Source: Pseudomonadota bacterium (GTDB taxonomy: Bacteria; Pseudomonadota; Alphaproteobacteria; Acetobacterales; Acetobacteraceae). From it: a DNA stretch of 16,277 bases. The stretch is from positions 1 through 16,277 of the forward strand of contig JAKBAQ010000034.1 of the NCBI GenBank assembly GCA_021808985.1, in the 5' to 3' direction. A model generated the notes under the pieces. That model worked only from the letters and a program-made list of their open reading frames with translations. It ran no database searches and had not been told where the DNA came from. Positions 13,326 through 16,277 of the stretch are shown in pieces (the stretch's first letter is position 1; each line of letters opens with the position of its first letter). Made by a program: the position numbers and the translations under genes.

Positions 13326-14335
13326 AGCGCGCCGAAATAGGCTGCGGTGTCGGACATGCGGTTGGAGAAGCCCCACTCATTGTCATACCAGGACATGACG
13401 CGCGCGAGCCCGCCATCCACCACCGTGGTCTGCGGCGCGTCGAAGATGGAGGATTCCGGCTGGTGGATGAAGTCGGTGCTCACCAGCGCCTCGGTGGAAT
13501 AGCCGAGGATTCCCTTCAGCTCGCCTTCCGCCGCCGCCTTCACCGCGGCGTTGATCTCCTCCTTGGTCGCCGCCTTCTTCAGCACGACATCGAGGGAGAC
13601 GAGCGAGACATCCGGGGTCGGCACGCGGATGGATGTGCCATCCAGCTTGCCCTTCAGCTCCGGCAGCACCAAGCCGACGGCCTTCGCAGCGCCGGTGGAG
13701 GTGGGGATGAGCGAGAGCGCGGCGGCGCGGGCGCGGTGGCGGTCCTTGTGCAGCGTGTCCACGGTCTTCTGGTCGCCGGTGTAGGAGTGGATGGTCACCA
13801 TATAGCCGCGCTCGATCCCGAAGCTCTCATGCAGCACCTTGGCGACCGGCACCAGGCAGTTGGTGGTGCAGGAGGCGTTGGAGATCACCTCCATCTCCTT
13901 CGTCAGCGTCTTGTGGTTCACGCCGAACACGATGGTCGCGTCCACGCCATCGGCCGGGGCCGAGACCACGACCTTGCGCGCGCCGGCGGCGAGCAGCGCC
14001 GCCGCGGCCTCGCGCTTGGTGAACAGCCCGGTGCACTCCATCGCCACATCCACGCCCTGCAGCGGCACTTTCGCCGGGTCGCGCTCGGCGGAAACCTTGA
14101 TCGGCGCATAGGTGCGGCCGTTGCAGGAAATCACGAGGCTGTCGCCCTCCACCGCCACGGTGCCGGGGAAGCGGCCATGCACTGAATCGTAACGCAGCAG
14201 ATGCGCATTGTCCTCGACCGAGCCGAGATCGTTGATCAGCACGGGCACCACGTCGGTGCGCCCGCTCTCGATCATCGCGCGCAGCACCAGACGGCCAATG
14301 CGGCCAAACCCATTAATCGCGATTTTCACAGCCAC
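13322..14335 (-). CDS. gap: Glyceraldehyde-3-phosphate dehydrogenase (type I)
   Basis: GAPDH oxidises glyceraldehyde 3-phosphate to 1,3-bisphosphoglycerate with NAD(P). The 337-aa product has the Rossmann motif INGFGRIGR at 7-15, Asp36 in INDLG at the usual NAD-preferring position, and the catalytic SNASCTTNC with Cys156 and general-base His183 in HSYTGDQ. STGAAKAVG and RVPTPDVS are also present, with the C-terminal WYDNEWGFSNRM. The start is GTG at 14335, 3 nt after the tkt stop, with GAAGGA (14350-14345) inside the end of tkt as Shine-Dalgarno. A second in-frame GTG lies two codons later. It sits between tkt and pgk as a central-carbon operon. Confidence 0.97.
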   Translation of the reverse strand: MAVKIAINGFGRIGRLVLRAMIESGRTDVVPVLINDLGSVEDNAHLLRYDSVHGRFPGTVAVEGDSLVISCNGRTYAPIKVSAERDPAKVPLQGVDVAMECTGLFTKREAAAALLAAGARKVVVSAPADGVDATIVFGVNHKTLTKEMEVISNASCTTNCLVPVAKVLHESFGIERGYMVTIHSYTGDQKTVDTLHKDRHRARAAALSLIPTSTGAAKAVGLVLPELKGKLDGTSIRVPTPDVSLVSLDVVLKKAATKEEINAAVKAAAEGELKGILGYSTEALVSTDFIHQPESSIFDAPQTTVVDGGLARVMSWYDNEWGFSNRMSDTAAYFGAL

Positions 14336-14338
14336 GTC

Positions 14339-16277
14339 TTAATTTCCTTCTTTTTTAACGGCAGCCACAATCGCCGCCTCGGTGATGCCAAAATGCTCAT
14401 ACAGCACCTCCGCCGGGGCGGAGGCGCCAAAACCCGTCATGCCGATGAACACGCCGTCGGCGCCCAGCCAGCGCTCCCAGCCATAGCCGCAGGCCGCCTC
14501 CACGCCGATGCGCCGCGCGCTGCCCAGAACCTCGGCCTGGTAGCCGGCATCCTGCTGGGCGAACAGCTCAAAGCTGGGCGCGGAAACCACGGCGACCTGA
14601 ATCCCCTCCGCCGCCAGTTTCTCGCGCGCGCCCAGGGCCAGCGCCACTTCCGTGCCGGTCGCGATGATCGTCGCCGCGCGCTTGCCCTCGGCTTCCGCCA
14701 GCACATAGGCGCCACGGGCGGATTTGCAGCCATTGGCCACCAGGCGCGGCTCCGGCATCGCCTGGCGCGAGAGCACCAGCAGGCTCGGCCCGGTGGTGTT
14801 GCGAATCGCGATCTCCCAGGCTTCGGCGGTTTCCACCGCGCCCGCCGGGCGCAGCACCAGCACGTTGGGCATGGCGCGGAAGCTGGCCAGATGCTCGACC
14901 GGCTGATGCGTCGGCCCATCCTCGCCCAGGCCGATGGAATCATGCGTCAGCACATGGATGGCGCGGATGCGCATCAACGCCGCCAGCCGGATCGCCGGGC
15001 GCATATAGTCGGAGAACACGAAGAACGTGCCGCCATAAGGGATCAACCCGCCATGCAGTGCCAGGCCGTTCATCGCCGCCGCCATGCCGAATTCGCGCAC
15101 GCCGTAATAAATATAGCGCGCCGCGAAATTATCCGCCGTGGCCCCGGCCATGCCCTTCACCAGGGTCAGGTTGGAGCCGGTGAGGTCCGCCGAGCCGCCA
15201 ACCAGCTCCGGCACCGCCGGCACCAGCACCTCCAGCGCCTTCTGGCTCGCCTGCCGGGTCGCCAGCTTCGGCTTGCTCTCGGTGAGCGAGGCCTTGTAGG
15301 CCGACATCGTTTCCGCCCAGCCCTCGGGCAGCTTGCCGGCCATCACACGCTCAAACTCCGCGCGCTGCGGGTGCTTGGCCAGCCGCTTCAGCCAGGCGCG
15401 CCGCGCCGTGGCGCCACGGCTGCCGGCTTCGTGCCAGTCCTTGTAAACCTCATCGGGCACATGGAAGGGCAGGTGCGGCCAGCCCAGCGCCAGCTTCGCC
15501 GCCTGCGCCTCGGCCCCGCCCAGCGCCGCGCCATGGCTCCCGGCGGTGCCCGCCTTGGTCGGCGCGCCGAATCCGATGATCGTCCTGCACGCGATCATCA
15601 CCGGCCTGGTCGCCTTCTGCGCCCAGGCGAGCGCCGCCTGCAGCGCCTCGAAATCATGCCCGTCCACCCGCTTGGTCGCCCAGCCGTAATTGGCGAAGCG
15701 CTTCAGCGGATCTTCCGAGACGCTCAGCTCCGTGCCGCCATCGATGGAGATGCTGTTATCGTCCCACAGCACCACCAGCTTGTTGAGCTTCAGATGCCCG
15801 GCCAGCGCCCCCGCCTCATGGCTGACGCCTTCCATCAGGCAGCCATCCCCCGCGACCACATAGGTGCGGTGGTCCACCAGGCTCTTGCCGAATTTCGCCG
15901 CCAGCAGCCGTTCCGCCATCGCCATGCCAACGGCTGTCGCCAGCCCCTGGCCCAGCGGCCCGGTGGTCATCTCAATGGCCGGATGCTCATGATATTCCGG
16001 ATGCCCCGCCGCCACCGAATGCAGCTGCCGGAAGGTTTTCAGCTGCTCGATCCCCATGCCCTCATAGCCGGCGAGGTGCAGCAGCGCATAAAGCAGCATG
16101 GAGCCATGCCCGGCCGAGAGCACGAAGCGGTCACGGTCCCACCAGCTGGCGTCGGCGGCGTCATATTTCAGGAATTTTTTCCACAGCACCGTGGCGGCGT
16201 CGGCCATGCCCATCGGCATGCCCGGATGCCCGCATTTCGCGGCCTCCACGCCATCGATGGCCAGCGCGCGGATCGCA
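14339..16277 (-). CDS. tkt: Transketolase, N-terminus beyond window
   Basis: Transketolase is a thiamine-diphosphate enzyme that moves two-carbon ketol units between sugar phosphates in the pentose phosphate pathway (and the Calvin cycle where present). 645 codons are visible; the frame stays open to the right edge, where it reads AIRALAIDGVEAAKCGHPGM, so the gene begins a short way outside. GTG 16249 is an internal codon rather than the start. Motifs are GHPGMPMGMADAATVLW, the TPP/Mg site GDGCLMEG followed by DDNSIS, the pyrimidine-domain HDSIGLGEDGPTHQPVEHL, and a complete C-terminal domain. The usual Ser before GHPG is Cys here. gap follows after 3 nt, so the two are probably co-transcribed from a promoter outside the window. 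Confidence 0.96.
   Translation of the reverse strand, partial: AIRALAIDGVEAAKCGHPGMPMGMADAATVLWKKFLKYDAADASWWDRDRFVLSAGHGSMLLYALLHLAGYEGMGIEQLKTFRQLHSVAAGHPEYHEHPAIEMTTGPLGQGLATAVGMAMAERLLAAKFGKSLVDHRTYVVAGDGCLMEGVSHEAGALAGHLKLNKLVVLWDDNSISIDGGTELSVSEDPLKRFANYGWATKRVDGHDFEALQAALAWAQKATRPVMIACRTIIGFGAPTKAGTAGSHGAALGGAEAQAAKLALGWPHLPFHVPDEVYKDWHEAGSRGATARRAWLKRLAKHPQRAEFERVMAGKLPEGWAETMSAYKASLTESKPKLATRQASQKALEVLVPAVPELVGGSADLTGSNLTLVKGMAGATADNFAARYIYYGVREFGMAAAMNGLALHGGLIPYGGTFFVFSDYMRPAIRLAALMRIRAIHVLTHDSIGLGEDGPTHQPVEHLASFRAMPNVLVLRPAGAVETAEAWEIAIRNTTGPSLLVLSRQAMPEPRLVANGCKSARGAYVLAEAEGKRAATIIATGTEVALALGAREKLAAEGIQVAVVSAPSFELFAQQDAGYQAEVLGSARRIGVEAACGYGWERWLGADGVFIGMTGFGASAPAEVLYEHFGITEAAIVAAVKKEGN

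Noticed and set aside
11964..13340. Plus-strand open frame (458 codons) opposite pgk
   Set aside because: It is antisense to a clearly conserved pgk and crosses the pgk terminator; its composition (rich in Arg, His, Gly) is typical of shadow frames.

Overview
The window is a GC-rich chromosomal segment of housekeeping genes. It most likely comes from an alphaproteobacterium in or near the Acetobacteraceae (Rhodospirillales). This placement rests on rpsT lying directly upstream of dnaA, a tkt-gap-pgk cluster, and the general look of the proteins. It is inferred without any database comparison.

Layout. Positions 1-550 (minus) hold the N-terminal part of hldE (heptose-7-phosphate kinase), divergent from a plus-strand block. 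That block begins with hslO (Hsp33), a proline/alanine-rich lipoprotein and a small cupin, joined by two ATGA overlaps. A promoter and rpsT (S20) follow. Next is a 405-nt gene-free interval (3017-3421), the most unusual non-coding stretch here. It holds a likely rpsT terminator, a second nested hairpin with a GNRA loop and T-rich tail, and a perfect 10+2+10 bp inverted repeat.

The replication and repair group dnaA-dnaN-recF comes next. It continues through ATGA and TAATG overlaps into a YmdB-type phosphodiesterase and a lipoprotein with an SRPBCC-like domain. An acyltransferase-3 membrane protein closes the plus-strand block. No gyrB follows recF.

The remainder, 9656-16277, is on the minus strand. 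tkt (its first few codons lie beyond the window), gap and pgk form a tight central-carbon operon with GTG starts and an overlapping stop/start. A strong intrinsic terminator follows pgk. Its T-run ends 3 nt before the start of an EamA transporter, which is followed by a class I SAM methyltransferase and a 190-aa protein I do not recognise. The last of these overlaps the acyltransferase tail to tail by 8 bp.

No mobile element, CRISPR array, tRNA or rRNA was seen, and I found no convincing new multi-gene system. The best leads are recF lacking any ATG/GTG/TTG start (probable CTG start overlapping the dnaN stop), the structured dnaA leader, and the terminator abutting eamA.
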